From Parapedobacter sp042666505 (GTDB lineage Bacteria; Bacteroidota; Bacteroidia; Sphingobacteriales; Sphingobacteriaceae), in NCBI RefSeq assembly GCF_042666505.1, contig NZ_JBHTDN010000003.1, positions 186,001-250,000 of the forward strand: a DNA stretch of 64,000 bases. The letters run 5' to 3'. The notes below the pieces were generated by a model. The model ran no database searches. It was not told the origin of the DNA and saw only the letters and a program-made list of their open reading frames with translations. The stretch's first letter is position 1. The number at the start of each line of letters is the position of its first letter. This document shows positions 7,978 through 16,553 of this stretch, piece by piece. The position numbers and the translations under genes are program-made.

Positions 7978-8355
7978 ATGATAGTAGATAACACGCAAAC
8001 CCAAATGAGGAAGGGGATACTGGAATACTGTATCCTTTCGATTATCTCGCGGGGCGAGATTTATGCCTCAGACATCATCGGCGAGTTGAAGAAGGCGCGA
8101 TTGCTGGTGGTAGAGGGTACTTTATATCCCTTACTTACCCGGCTTAAGAACAATGGTCTGTTGAGTTACAGCTGGAAAGAATCGACCTCGGGCCCTCCCC
8201 GTAAGTATTACCAGATTACACCGTCCGGACTGGAAGTCCTTAACAAACTGGACACGACATGGGAAGAACTGGTCTTCGCGGTGAAAACATCCATGGAGGG
8301 GCGGATCACGGAAGCGGACAATACACATCACGATATATCAAAAAACGAACAATAA
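7978..8355 (+). CDS. PadR family transcriptional regulator
   Basis: This 125-residue DNA-binding protein has a PadR-type winged helix over residues 10-85 (QMRKGILEYCILSIISRGE, VEGTLYPLLTRLKNNGLLSY, SGPPRKYYQITPSG). PadR proteins are usually repressors that bind dyad operators, often including their own; a fitting palindrome lies at 7933-7951. The annotated start ATG 7978 gives the usual family N-terminus, but the promoter is so close that ATG 8005 (MRKGILEY) must be considered. The pspC-domain gene starts 14 bases downstream, so both form an operon, a pairing often seen in Bacteroidota. Confidence 0.92.
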   Translation: MIVDNTQTQMRKGILEYCILSIISRGEIYASDIIGELKKARLLVVEGTLYPLLTRLKNNGLLSYSWKESTSGPPRKYYQITPSGLEVLNKLDTTWEELVFAVKTSMEGRITEADNTHHDISKNEQ

Positions 8356-8369
8356 AAAACCACAAAACA

Positions 8370-10028
8370 ATGAACAGGACCATCATTATCAATATAAACG
8401 GCATTGTCTTTCACATTGAGGAAGATGCTTATGAGGTGCTCCGCACGTATATGATTGATGTCAAAAGGCACTTTGGGTACACCGCAGACAGCCATGAGAT
8501 TGTCGGCGATATTGAAAACCGCATCGCTGAAATGTTCAGTGAGCGTATCGTGCAAGGAAAAAAGGAAGTCATTACGATGCAGGATGTCAATGATGTGATT
8601 GCCCAGATGGGGCGGGTAAGCGATTTTGAGGCAGGAGACCCCGAGGAGGCGTATGCGTCGGCAGACGAAACGTATGATATTCCGCCGATGAGTGGGCAAC
8701 GTAAGTTGATGCGCGATCCGGATGACAAGGTATTCGGAGGTGTATGCAGCGGGTTGGGTCACTATTTCGGCATAGAGTCGCGCTGGATCCGGCTTATTCT
8801 TGTGCTGTTGTTTATCTTCGGTGGCGCGGGAGTCCTTCTATACATCATTCTTTGGATTGTGATGCCGCTGGCCCGAACCAGGGCCGACCGCATGGCTATG
8901 CGCGGGGAAGCGCCCAACTTGCAGAATTTCAAGCGGAGTTTTCAGGAGGAAATGGAGGGCCTCCGCACAAATTTTACAGGGGCCGAGGAAGGGCTTAAAA
9001 GAGGCTTGAACTCGGCCGGCAATTTTCTGGTTAAAGCCTTTGTGGTGTTAGCCAAAGTCATTGGCGTACTATTTATCATCGGTTTATGCGGCGGATTGGT
9101 TGTTCTGGTCATCAGTATCATTGCTTCTTTCGGATTTTTAGGAAGCGATACCGATATGGCAATGTTTCCGCTAAACGTGATTGAACCGGCCTATCGTACT
9201 CCTATGCTGATCAGTGCACTTTTTGTGGCCGTAATTCCATTCATCGCGCTCGTCGCGCTGATTATCCGGATTTTATTTAACCGATCGGCAATGGGCCGAT
9301 ATACCGGCTTTACGCTACTGGCCATGTGGTTGATTGCAGTGGGTTTTACCACAGTATATGCAGCCCGCACAGCGAATGATTTCCGGGAGGAAAGCACCCT
9401 TGTCGAGGAGCGCCCGCTGGAAAAGCAGCCCGTATATCATTTATCAAAAAATGACATGACGGTTATCCGGTTGCAAAACGATTCGACCGATCGGACGTCA
9501 TTGATTCGTAAGCGCGCCATTATCCGCAATCGGAACATGATGGAATGGCAAAGCCGCATGTATATGCGCATTGCGAAAGTGGATTCCACACAGCCACCGT
9601 CGTTAACCTACGAATATTCCGCACATGGAGCAACGTATGAACGGGCTGCCGAGCGTGCAGGCAGAATCGACTATCATTTCGAGCAACAGGCGGACAGGTT
9701 GATTTTCGACAGTCATTTCAACCTGGGTGACGAGGACCTGATGCGTGACCAACGGTTGTACGTAACATTGAATATTCCCGTCGGAGCAAGGCTTCTTATT
9801 GATAGAGACTTGCAACGGCACATTTCCGACATACCTTTTAACCAGTGCGAAGAAAATTATCAATATCCGGATGGAAACCGGCCCGATAAAACCGAGTGGA
9901 TCATGCTGGAATCCGGGTTGAAATGTGCAATGTCCGCACCTGTGGAGGAAGAAAAGCCTGACAGCATTGATACGGCACGCATGGACAGCATCGCTACACC
10001 GGATACCGTTGCGCTTAAAGATAATTAG
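8370..10028 (+). CDS. PspC-domain membrane protein
   Basis: This is a 552-residue integral membrane protein. Residues 1-90 form a soluble region (TIIININGIVFHIEEDAYEVL and the segment around GDIENRIAEMF). A PspC domain spans about 111-170, with RKLMRDPDDKVFGGVCSGLG and a helix (IRLILVLLFIFGGAGVLLYI). Three further hydrophobic stretches lie near 225-260, 275-300 and 312-332. The last 200 residues are probably on the outer face. PspC domains belong to envelope-stress systems, and pairing with PadR suggests stress-controlled expression. The frame is open from 8259, but ATG 8370 gives the conserved N-terminus and avoids overlap with padR. Confidence 0.85.
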   Translation: MNRTIIININGIVFHIEEDAYEVLRTYMIDVKRHFGYTADSHEIVGDIENRIAEMFSERIVQGKKEVITMQDVNDVIAQMGRVSDFEAGDPEEAYASADETYDIPPMSGQRKLMRDPDDKVFGGVCSGLGHYFGIESRWIRLILVLLFIFGGAGVLLYIILWIVMPLARTRADRMAMRGEAPNLQNFKRSFQEEMEGLRTNFTGAEEGLKRGLNSAGNFLVKAFVVLAKVIGVLFIIGLCGGLVVLVISIIASFGFLGSDTDMAMFPLNVIEPAYRTPMLISALFVAVIPFIALVALIIRILFNRSAMGRYTGFTLLAMWLIAVGFTTVYAARTANDFREESTLVEERPLEKQPVYHLSKNDMTVIRLQNDSTDRTSLIRKRAIIRNRNMMEWQSRMYMRIAKVDSTQPPSLTYEYSAHGATYERAAERAGRIDYHFEQQADRLIFDSHFNLGDEDLMRDQRLYVTLNIPVGARLLIDRDLQRHISDIPFNQCEENYQYPDGNRPDKTEWIMLESGLKCAMSAPVEEEKPDSIDTARMDSIATPDTVALKDN

Positions 10029-10115
10029 TGCTCGTGCAACTTTTTGATGCCTGGAGCGTCCTACTAATGTCCCGTTCTTTCAGGATACCACCTCAATAAA
10101 TGCAACATATAATAC

Positions 10116-12539
10116 ATGAGTAGGCTCATCAAAATAGTATTGTCAATCCTTTCGCTGTACTCAGGAGTATATGCTCAGGAAGCGGCCTTGAAGGGTAGGG
10201 TGGTCGATGAAAAGCATGCGCCACTTGACCTGGCTACGGTCAATTTGCTTCGGGCAAAAGATTCAACGATTCTGAAGACCGATTTTCCCGATGAAAAAGG
10301 TCAATACGCTTTTGGGAATCTCCCCCGGGGCGAATACCTGATTTCTGCTGTGCTGATCGGTTATATTGATGCAGCGAGCCAAATCATACAGATTACGGCG
10401 GATAAGGGGACAACCGATGCGGGGGCATTAGTGCTTAAGCCTACCCATACCGTATTGGCTGAAGTAGCGGTAACGGCTCCCCAACGGCCGTTGGTTGAAC
10501 GTAAGCCGGATATGCTGGTGGTTAATGTCGAAAATTCTACGCTCGCCGCCGGCAATACTGCCTTGGATATCCTTGAACGTTCGCCGGGGGTAACCGTAGA
10601 TAAAGACGATAACATCAGCCTTATGGGCAAGCAAGGGGTTACGGTGATGATCGACGGCAAGCAAACCTATCTTTCGGCCGAGCAATTGGCCAATTTCTTG
10701 CGCAATATGGACGGAAACACGATAAAATCAATTGAACTGATTACCAATCCGTCTTCAAAATACGATGCCTCCGGTACGGCAGGAATGATTAATATCGTGC
10801 TCAAGAAAAACCGGTTGGCGGGCACGAATGGCACGTTTACACTGGGAACGGGCTACGGTTTCGGTCATAAAGCAAACACGTCCGTGAACCTCAATCACAA
10901 GGTTGGACGCGTGAATGTGTTCGGAACCTACAGCTATATGAATAATCGGGGCGGGAGTGAATTTGATATTTTTCGTTCCATCTTAGGGGAAAATGATCGC
11001 ACGGATTTTCAGCAATATACCAATTTTAATCGCAGAAACCGTAGTCATAACTACCGTGGAGGTATTGACTACAACACGTCGGATCGAAATGTGCTCGGTA
11101 TCGTTGTGAGCGGATATGCCAGTGGCAATGATAACAACAACGCGAGTAATACGTTGATCGGCCGGACGGTAGCCGTTCCAGATTCAACACTGGCTACCTC
11201 CTCGATTTTCGATGGTCGTTATTCGAGCTTCGCCGTAAATATAAATAACCAATTCACCATTGACAGTAATGGCAGGAAATTAGTGGCTGACGTGGATATG
11301 TCGCGGTTCTCGAATCATAACCGCGCCAATTATAACAACACATTCTACTTGCCTTCAGGCGCTATCAAGGATGAACCGTTATTGTCGCGCAGCGACATGC
11401 CCACCATTATCGACATCCGCGTGGCCAAGGTAGACTATACCCATCCCATAGACAAGAAAAATAAGATAGAGGCCGGCTTGAAATACAGCGATGTTTCATC
11501 AGACAACGATATGCGTTTCGAAAATCAGGTGAACGGACAATGGCAGAACGATCAAGGCAGGACCAACCACTTCCTTTACGAGGAAGCGGTCGCAGCGGCT
11601 TATCTGAATTATAACACGCAATTGGGCAAATGGGGTGTCCAAATGGGATTGCGGGGCGAATATACGGTTTCAGACGGCAATTCGATTACCCTGGCCAACC
11701 GGGTTAAACGGGATTATTTGGACCTGTTCCCAAGTATATTCGTCAATTATAACATCTCTGATGACCATCAGACTGGGATTTCCTACAGCAAGCGGATCAA
11801 TCGGCCGAACTATGGCAACCTCAATCCCTTTGAGTATTTCCTTGATCAATATACCTTTGAGCAAGGAAACCCTTATCTCAAACCGGAATATACACACGCA
11901 TTTGAGGCTTCCTACACCTTGAAGCAAAAATATCACCTAAGTGCGGGTTATAATCGTACAAACGACGTGATTGCCGAGTCCATGAACCAGGACCTCGTGA
12001 CCAAACGGACCTGGGTAACCCGAGACAATCTTGCGATGCAGGAAGTCTGGTATGCCAACCTCAATCTGCCGATAAAAGTGGCGAAATATTGGAATACCCA
12101 AACCAACCTGAATGCTTATTACATGGGATTTGAAGGACCGTTGAACGGCGATTACCTTAAACAGGGGCAATTTGCATGGCAGTTGCGCAGTAACCATACG
12201 TTCAACATTTTGAGTACGTTGACCGCCGAGGCGTCGGTCAACTATCGATCGTCGCTAATATACAGTGTATACCACATCGGTGCGCAATGGTCCATTGACG
12301 CGGGATTGAATAAGTCCTTTTATCATAAAAAAGCCAACTTGAAGCTTTCCGTAAGCGACATTTTCGACACCCGTATCCAGGACGTACGGACCCGCTATAA
12401 CAACATGAATACGATTGTTAATCAGAAAAATGAAACAAGGGTTGCGCGGCTTACCTTCACTTACAGCTTTGGGAATCTGAAAAGCGGCGCCCGCCGGGAA
12501 ACCCAGAGCGAAGAAAAAAGCCGTATTAATATGCCTTAG
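10116..12539 (+). CDS. Outer-membrane beta-barrel receptor, TonB-dependent type
   Basis: The 807-residue protein has a signal peptide (cleavage near VYAQ, residue 21). A carboxypeptidase-regulatory-like Ig domain follows at about 23-105 (LKGRVVDEKHAPLDLATVNL). Next comes a plug region at about 120-235 (LDILERSPGVTVDKDDNI, VMIDGKQTYLS, IELITNPSSKYDASG). The rest is a barrel of aromatic-rich beta-strands. It fits the outer-membrane beta-barrel family related to TonB-dependent receptors. The substrate is unknown; no SusD partner is adjacent. It ends just before an intrinsic terminator, and a membrane-bound regulator gene follows. Confidence 0.85.
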   Translation: MSRLIKIVLSILSLYSGVYAQEAALKGRVVDEKHAPLDLATVNLLRAKDSTILKTDFPDEKGQYAFGNLPRGEYLISAVLIGYIDAASQIIQITADKGTTDAGALVLKPTHTVLAEVAVTAPQRPLVERKPDMLVVNVENSTLAAGNTALDILERSPGVTVDKDDNISLMGKQGVTVMIDGKQTYLSAEQLANFLRNMDGNTIKSIELITNPSSKYDASGTAGMINIVLKKNRLAGTNGTFTLGTGYGFGHKANTSVNLNHKVGRVNVFGTYSYMNNRGGSEFDIFRSILGENDRTDFQQYTNFNRRNRSHNYRGGIDYNTSDRNVLGIVVSGYASGNDNNNASNTLIGRTVAVPDSTLATSSIFDGRYSSFAVNINNQFTIDSNGRKLVADVDMSRFSNHNRANYNNTFYLPSGAIKDEPLLSRSDMPTIIDIRVAKVDYTHPIDKKNKIEAGLKYSDVSSDNDMRFENQVNGQWQNDQGRTNHFLYEEAVAAAYLNYNTQLGKWGVQMGLRGEYTVSDGNSITLANRVKRDYLDLFPSIFVNYNISDDHQTGISYSKRINRPNYGNLNPFEYFLDQYTFEQGNPYLKPEYTHAFEASYTLKQKYHLSAGYNRTNDVIAESMNQDLVTKRTWVTRDNLAMQEVWYANLNLPIKVAKYWNTQTNLNAYYMGFEGPLNGDYLKQGQFAWQLRSNHTFNILSTLTAEASVNYRSSLIYSVYHIGAQWSIDAGLNKSFYHKKANLKLSVSDIFDTRIQDVRTRYNNMNTIVNQKNETRVARLTFTYSFGNLKSGARRETQSEEKSRINMP

Positions 12540-12565
12540 TGTGTGTGGGCATATAATTTGTGGTT

Positions 12566-12600
12566 CGCCGCCGCTGATGTGAATCGGCGGCGGTTTTTTT
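12566..12600 (+). terminator. Intrinsic terminator after the receptor gene
   Basis: An 8-bp GC stem (CGCCGCCG / CGGCGGCG) with an 11-base loop is followed by G and seven T. It lies 26 bases after the receptor stop and separates it from the regulator gene. Confidence 0.85.
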
Positions 12601-12613
12601 GGCGGACTGGGTG

Positions 12614-12625
12614 TTCACATGTGAA
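12614..12625. promoter_or_regulatory. Palindrome TTCACATGTGAA before the propeller regulator
   Basis: A perfect 12-bp palindrome directly upstream of the -7 element at 12631, inside the expected -33 region. It could be an operator for this gene, perhaps bound by its own HTH domain. That is inference from position only. Confidence 0.4.
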
Positions 12626-12630
12626 TTCCT

Positions 12631-12638
12631 TATGTTTG
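12631..12638 (+). promoter_or_regulatory. -7 promoter element TATGTTTG
   Basis: A full match to TAnnTTTG, placing the transcription start near 12645, about 21 bases before the ATG at 12666. It excludes the longer open frame that begins at 12543 inside the terminator. Confidence 0.5.
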
Positions 12639-12665
12639 TGTATAGTTAACGTTCGTCGGACAGAT

Positions 12666-15551
12666 ATGTTCAAGAAATCATTTGCAACTATTTTACTTAA
12701 TGTGCTTTTTTTCCTTGGCGGAACCCATGCCCAGGAGATACCACGTATCGGCTCGCCGTTAGTACAGCAATACCCGAAGGCCGAATACAAAGCCGGTAAC
12801 CAGAATTGGGCCGTGGCGGTAGGAAAAGATGGGGTAATGTATTTCGGCAATGCAGATGGTTTGTTGGCTTTTGACGGACAATATTGGACGCTGCATTACC
12901 TTCCCAATAAAAGTACGGTCCGGAGTGTGGCAGTGGATGATACGGGCAGAATTTATACGGGGGGGCTGGCCGAGTTCGGCTATTGGGAAAACACGGGAAA
13001 TGGGTACAAGCAGTATCATTCAATAAGCCGTTTGTTGAATGAGAAGGATGCGGTACGGGATGAGATCTGGAAAATTGTCGTGGATCGCGATCGGGTGCTT
13101 TTCCAGTCATTTTCGACCGTATATATTTACGAAAATAACCAATTGCAAACGGTTAAAGGCAACGGCCAGCCTTTTCTATTTTTACATCAGGTACGGGATC
13201 GAATTTTTATTGAATTAATTCCCGACGGAGTTCACGAATTGCAAGGAAGCGCATTGGTGCCGATACGGAACAAAGATGTGCTAAAGGGGGCAAATATTCT
13301 GACCATGCTGCCCTTCGGAGATGGAAATGAGATTCTTATCGGTACCGCCAAATCCGGATTGTTCCGAATGGATAGTAACGGCATCGTCCATAAATGGCAG
13401 AATGCTGCCGATGGCCTTTTGCGGTCCGCCCAGCTTAACAATGGGTTGAAGGTGCTGGATCGTTATTATGCCTTTGGCACGATTCTCCAAGGATTGGTGA
13501 TTATAGACGAAAAAGGGTCCATCGTGCAACACGTCCATAAAGGGAATGGGCTGCAAAACAATACGGTGCTGGGCCTACACGCCGATCTCCAACAGAATAT
13601 TTGGGTCGGATTGGATAATGGGGTAGACCGGATTGAAATTAATACGCCCATTTATTACTATACCGACAACAGCGGTAGCATTGGCACCGTGTATACCGCG
13701 AAGATTTTCGGCGGCAATATCTATTTAGGTACCAATCAGGGATTGTTTTACAGTCGATGGCCGGTTGAGGAAGGGTACCGGCCTTTCTCCTTTTCGTTGG
13801 TTGAAGGATCGCAGGGACAGGTATGGGATTTGGCGGTTATGGATGGTGAATTGCTGTGCGGTCATAACGATGGCACATTTCGGGTGACCGGCGGTTTGCT
13901 GGAGCGATTGTCGCCTGTAACCGGTGGTTGGGCATTGAAGCCGGTCGCTAACCGGCCCAATACCCTGTTACAGGGGACCTACACAGGGCTGACAGTGTTT
14001 AAAAAAGACCAAAGCGGCTGGCAATTTGCACACCGTATAGGGGGGTACAGCGATCCGACCCAATTTATCGAACCCATATCGAAAACTGAGGTCTGGGCAA
14101 GCGGTTACAAGGGCTTGCGGCTGTTATCGCTGGATACTGCGCTACGCGATGTGCAAGAGGTCCATGCCTATGATTCCACCCACGGATTGCCCGAGAGTAC
14201 GTTTGTGAATGTATTTGAGTTGGGAGGCCGGCCGGTTTTTGCCACGGATAGCGGATTTTACCGATACGATGATATCGCGGATCGGTTTTATCGGTATGAC
14301 CAATTGAACGAGCAACTGGGATCCTTTGCTTTCTCGAACAAAATCATCCGTGCAGATGCCAATCGGTATTGGTTTATCAACCGTGCGCGGATGTCACTGG
14401 TTTACTTTGGTGTGAAAGGGACCCTGCAAGTGGATTCCACGCAATTTGCCATGCTTAATGGCAGGATGATGAAATATTATGAAAGCGTTAACCGCATTGA
14501 AGGCGACGTATACCTCGTGGGGTTGGACGATGGCTTCGCGATTTACCGGGCTAAGGATTCGACGGTTGCTGCGCCCCGTCTACCTCGTCCGTTGATCCGG
14601 ACGGTCCGCAATATTACCGATAGCCTTTCTGCCAAATGGTATAACAACGACACGGTACCGGAAATCCCCTATCGGCATAATAACCTCAGAATCACTTATG
14701 CATCGCCTTGGTATAGCGCTATTGCCTTACGGTATCAGTTCTATCTGGAAGGATATTCACGAACTTGGTCAGAATGGGATGAAGCTGCACAAAAGGAATT
14801 TACGAACTTGGGATCGGGTGAATATGTATTTCGGGTACGGGCCATGGCGGCGGATGGAACAACATCGGCGATCACCGAGTACCGGTTCACCATTTTGCCG
14901 CCCTGGTACTTATCCTGGATGGCGTTCGCGTTATACGCGGTTGTGTTGATACTTGTTCTGATTGCCGGTCGCAATTGGTACCGATATAAGATACGTAAGC
15001 ATCGTAGAATCGTACAGGAGAACATGACCAGGCAACAGCAAGAGTTGCTGCGGAAAGAAGCGGAGGAAAATGAACAACGCCTTATTAAAATCAAAAACGA
15101 ACAATTGGAGCAGGAATTAGCCAGCAAAAACCGTGAATTGGCCAATTCAGCAATGAACATTGTCTATAAAAATGAACTGCTTAACAACGTGCACGATGAA
15201 CTGTTGGAGCTTAGGGATGGCGAGGGGCGCAAGTTGTCTGGGGAACAGCTCCGTAAAATCAATAAAATCATTGAAGATGCCCGGAGCGATGAACGGGACT
15301 GGAATGTATTTGAAGAAAGCTTCAATGAGGCTCATGAAAATTTCTTCAAAAAACTGAAGGCTGATTATCCGGAATTGGTACCCAATGATTTGAAGTTGTG
15401 CGCTTACCTGCGTATGAATATGAGCAGCAAGGAAATAGCTTCGTTACTCAATATTACCACCCGGGGTGTAGAGATCAGACGGTATCGGTTACGGAAGAAG
15501 CTGAGCCTTCCGCACCATAAAAATCTTACGGAGTTTTTAATGGAAGTTTAG
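12666..15551 (+). CDS. Membrane-anchored propeller/Y_Y_Y sensor with C-terminal HTH
   Basis: The 961-residue protein has a signal peptide (cleavage near THAQ, residue 23) and a long periplasmic part built of two-component-regulator propeller repeats. A Y_Y_Y domain follows at about 670-745 (NLRITYASPWYS, FYLEGYSRTWSEW, EYVFRVRAMAADG). One membrane helix lies near 747-768, then a charged coiled coil (QQELLRKEAEENEQ). The C-terminal LuxR-like HTH is at about 900-955 (KLCAYLRMNMSSKEIASLLN). There is no kinase domain, so it looks like a one-component sensor that may bind DNA from the membrane. The ligand is unknown. The neighbouring outer-membrane receptor may be a target, but a terminator separates the two. 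Confidence 0.85.
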   Translation: MFKKSFATILLNVLFFLGGTHAQEIPRIGSPLVQQYPKAEYKAGNQNWAVAVGKDGVMYFGNADGLLAFDGQYWTLHYLPNKSTVRSVAVDDTGRIYTGGLAEFGYWENTGNGYKQYHSISRLLNEKDAVRDEIWKIVVDRDRVLFQSFSTVYIYENNQLQTVKGNGQPFLFLHQVRDRIFIELIPDGVHELQGSALVPIRNKDVLKGANILTMLPFGDGNEILIGTAKSGLFRMDSNGIVHKWQNAADGLLRSAQLNNGLKVLDRYYAFGTILQGLVIIDEKGSIVQHVHKGNGLQNNTVLGLHADLQQNIWVGLDNGVDRIEINTPIYYYTDNSGSIGTVYTAKIFGGNIYLGTNQGLFYSRWPVEEGYRPFSFSLVEGSQGQVWDLAVMDGELLCGHNDGTFRVTGGLLERLSPVTGGWALKPVANRPNTLLQGTYTGLTVFKKDQSGWQFAHRIGGYSDPTQFIEPISKTEVWASGYKGLRLLSLDTALRDVQEVHAYDSTHGLPESTFVNVFELGGRPVFATDSGFYRYDDIADRFYRYDQLNEQLGSFAFSNKIIRADANRYWFINRARMSLVYFGVKGTLQVDSTQFAMLNGRMMKYYESVNRIEGDVYLVGLDDGFAIYRAKDSTVAAPRLPRPLIRTVRNITDSLSAKWYNNDTVPEIPYRHNNLRITYASPWYSAIALRYQFYLEGYSRTWSEWDEAAQKEFTNLGSGEYVFRVRAMAADGTTSAITEYRFTILPPWYLSWMAFALYAVVLILVLIAGRNWYRYKIRKHRRIVQENMTRQQQELLRKEAEENEQRLIKIKNEQLEQELASKNRELANSAMNIVYKNELLNNVHDELLELRDGEGRKLSGEQLRKINKIIEDARSDERDWNVFEESFNEAHENFFKKLKADYPELVPNDLKLCAYLRMNMSSKEIASLLNITTRGVEIRRYRLRKKLSLPHHKNLTEFLMEV

Positions 15552-15613
15552 GCGGATTGTTGGAAACCGGATAGGAATTGAAAATAAGGTTCGATCTTTT
15601 ACCTAGGTAATAA

Positions 15614-15621
15614 TATCTTTG
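15614..15621 (+). promoter_or_regulatory. -7 promoter element TATCTTTG for fabD
   Basis: A full match to TAnnTTTG, 47 bases before the fabD ATG, with transcription expected from about 15628. Confidence 0.45.
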
Positions 15622-15668
15622 CAAGCGTCTGCAAACAACACCTGTATTGAATTAAACTGAACAACAAA

Positions 15669-16553
15669 ATGAAAAAAGCATACATTTTTCCTGGACAAGG
15701 CGCGCAATTTGTAGGCATGGGCAAAGAGCTGTACGATCACAGTGAAGAGACGAAGTTCCTCTTTGAGCAAGCCAACGAGATTTTAGGCTTCCGGATTACT
15801 GATATAATGTTTGACGGGACTGATGAAGACTTAAAGCAGACTAAGGTAACGCAACCCGCGATTTTTCTTCACTCGGTTATCCTGGCGAAAGCGATGGGAA
15901 AATCGTTTCATCCGCAGATGGTGGCGGGACACTCACTGGGCGAATTTTCCGCGCTGGTTTCGGCGGGAGCATTGAGTTTTGAAGACGGGCTGCGGCTCGT
16001 GGCTACCCGCGCAAATGCCATGCAGAAGGCCACCGAAATTCAGCCCTCCACAATGGCCGCTATCCTTGGGCTCGACGATTTTACGGTAGAAGATATCTGC
16101 CAGCGCGTCAGCGATGTCGTGGTGCCTGCCAACTATAACTGTCCGGGACAATTGGTCATATCGGGAACAATCGCCGGAGTCGAAAAAGCGTGTGAGCTGC
16201 TGTTGGAAGCAGGTGCCAAAAGAGCACTCAAGCTCAATGTGGGAGGGGCGTTTCATTCCCCTTTGATGGAGGCAGCCCGGGTTGAACTGCAAACAGCAAT
16301 CGAGGCGGTGCGAATTCAAAAACCGGTATGCCAGGTGTATCAGAATATCGATGCGAAGCCGTATACCGATCCGGATGCAATCAAGCAAAATCTGATTGAG
16401 CAGCTTACCGGACCGGTACGCTGGACGCAAACCATCGTTCATATGATTGATGATGGCGCTGCCTCGTTTACCGAGGTTGGACCGGGCAATGTGCTACAGG
16501 GGCTGGTAAAGAAAATAAACCGGCAAATGGAAACCGCTGCGGCTGCTTTATAA
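15669..16553 (+). CDS. fabD: Malonyl-CoA:ACP transacylase
   Basis: FabD loads malonyl groups from CoA onto acyl carrier protein for fatty acid synthesis. The 294-residue length is standard. Motifs visible are FPGQGAQ (7-13), the nucleophile Ser89 in AGHSLGEFSA, Arg114 in LVATRANAMQ and GGAFHSPLM around 196-204 with the catalytic His. The gene is single, without other fab genes nearby. It has its own promoter element and meets metK tail to tail: the last sense codon TTA (16548-16550) is, on the other strand, the metK stop codon. Confidence 0.95.
   Translation: MKKAYIFPGQGAQFVGMGKELYDHSEETKFLFEQANEILGFRITDIMFDGTDEDLKQTKVTQPAIFLHSVILAKAMGKSFHPQMVAGHSLGEFSALVSAGALSFEDGLRLVATRANAMQKATEIQPSTMAAILGLDDFTVEDICQRVSDVVVPANYNCPGQLVISGTIAGVEKACELLLEAGAKRALKLNVGGAFHSPLMEAARVELQTAIEAVRIQKPVCQVYQNIDAKPYTDPDAIKQNLIEQLTGPVRWTQTIVHMIDDGAASFTEVGPGNVLQGLVKKINRQMETAAAAL

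Noticed and set aside
15933..16442. A long open frame of 169 codons opposite fabD.
   Set aside because: It lies entirely antisense to a well-conserved enzyme gene and encodes nothing recognisable.
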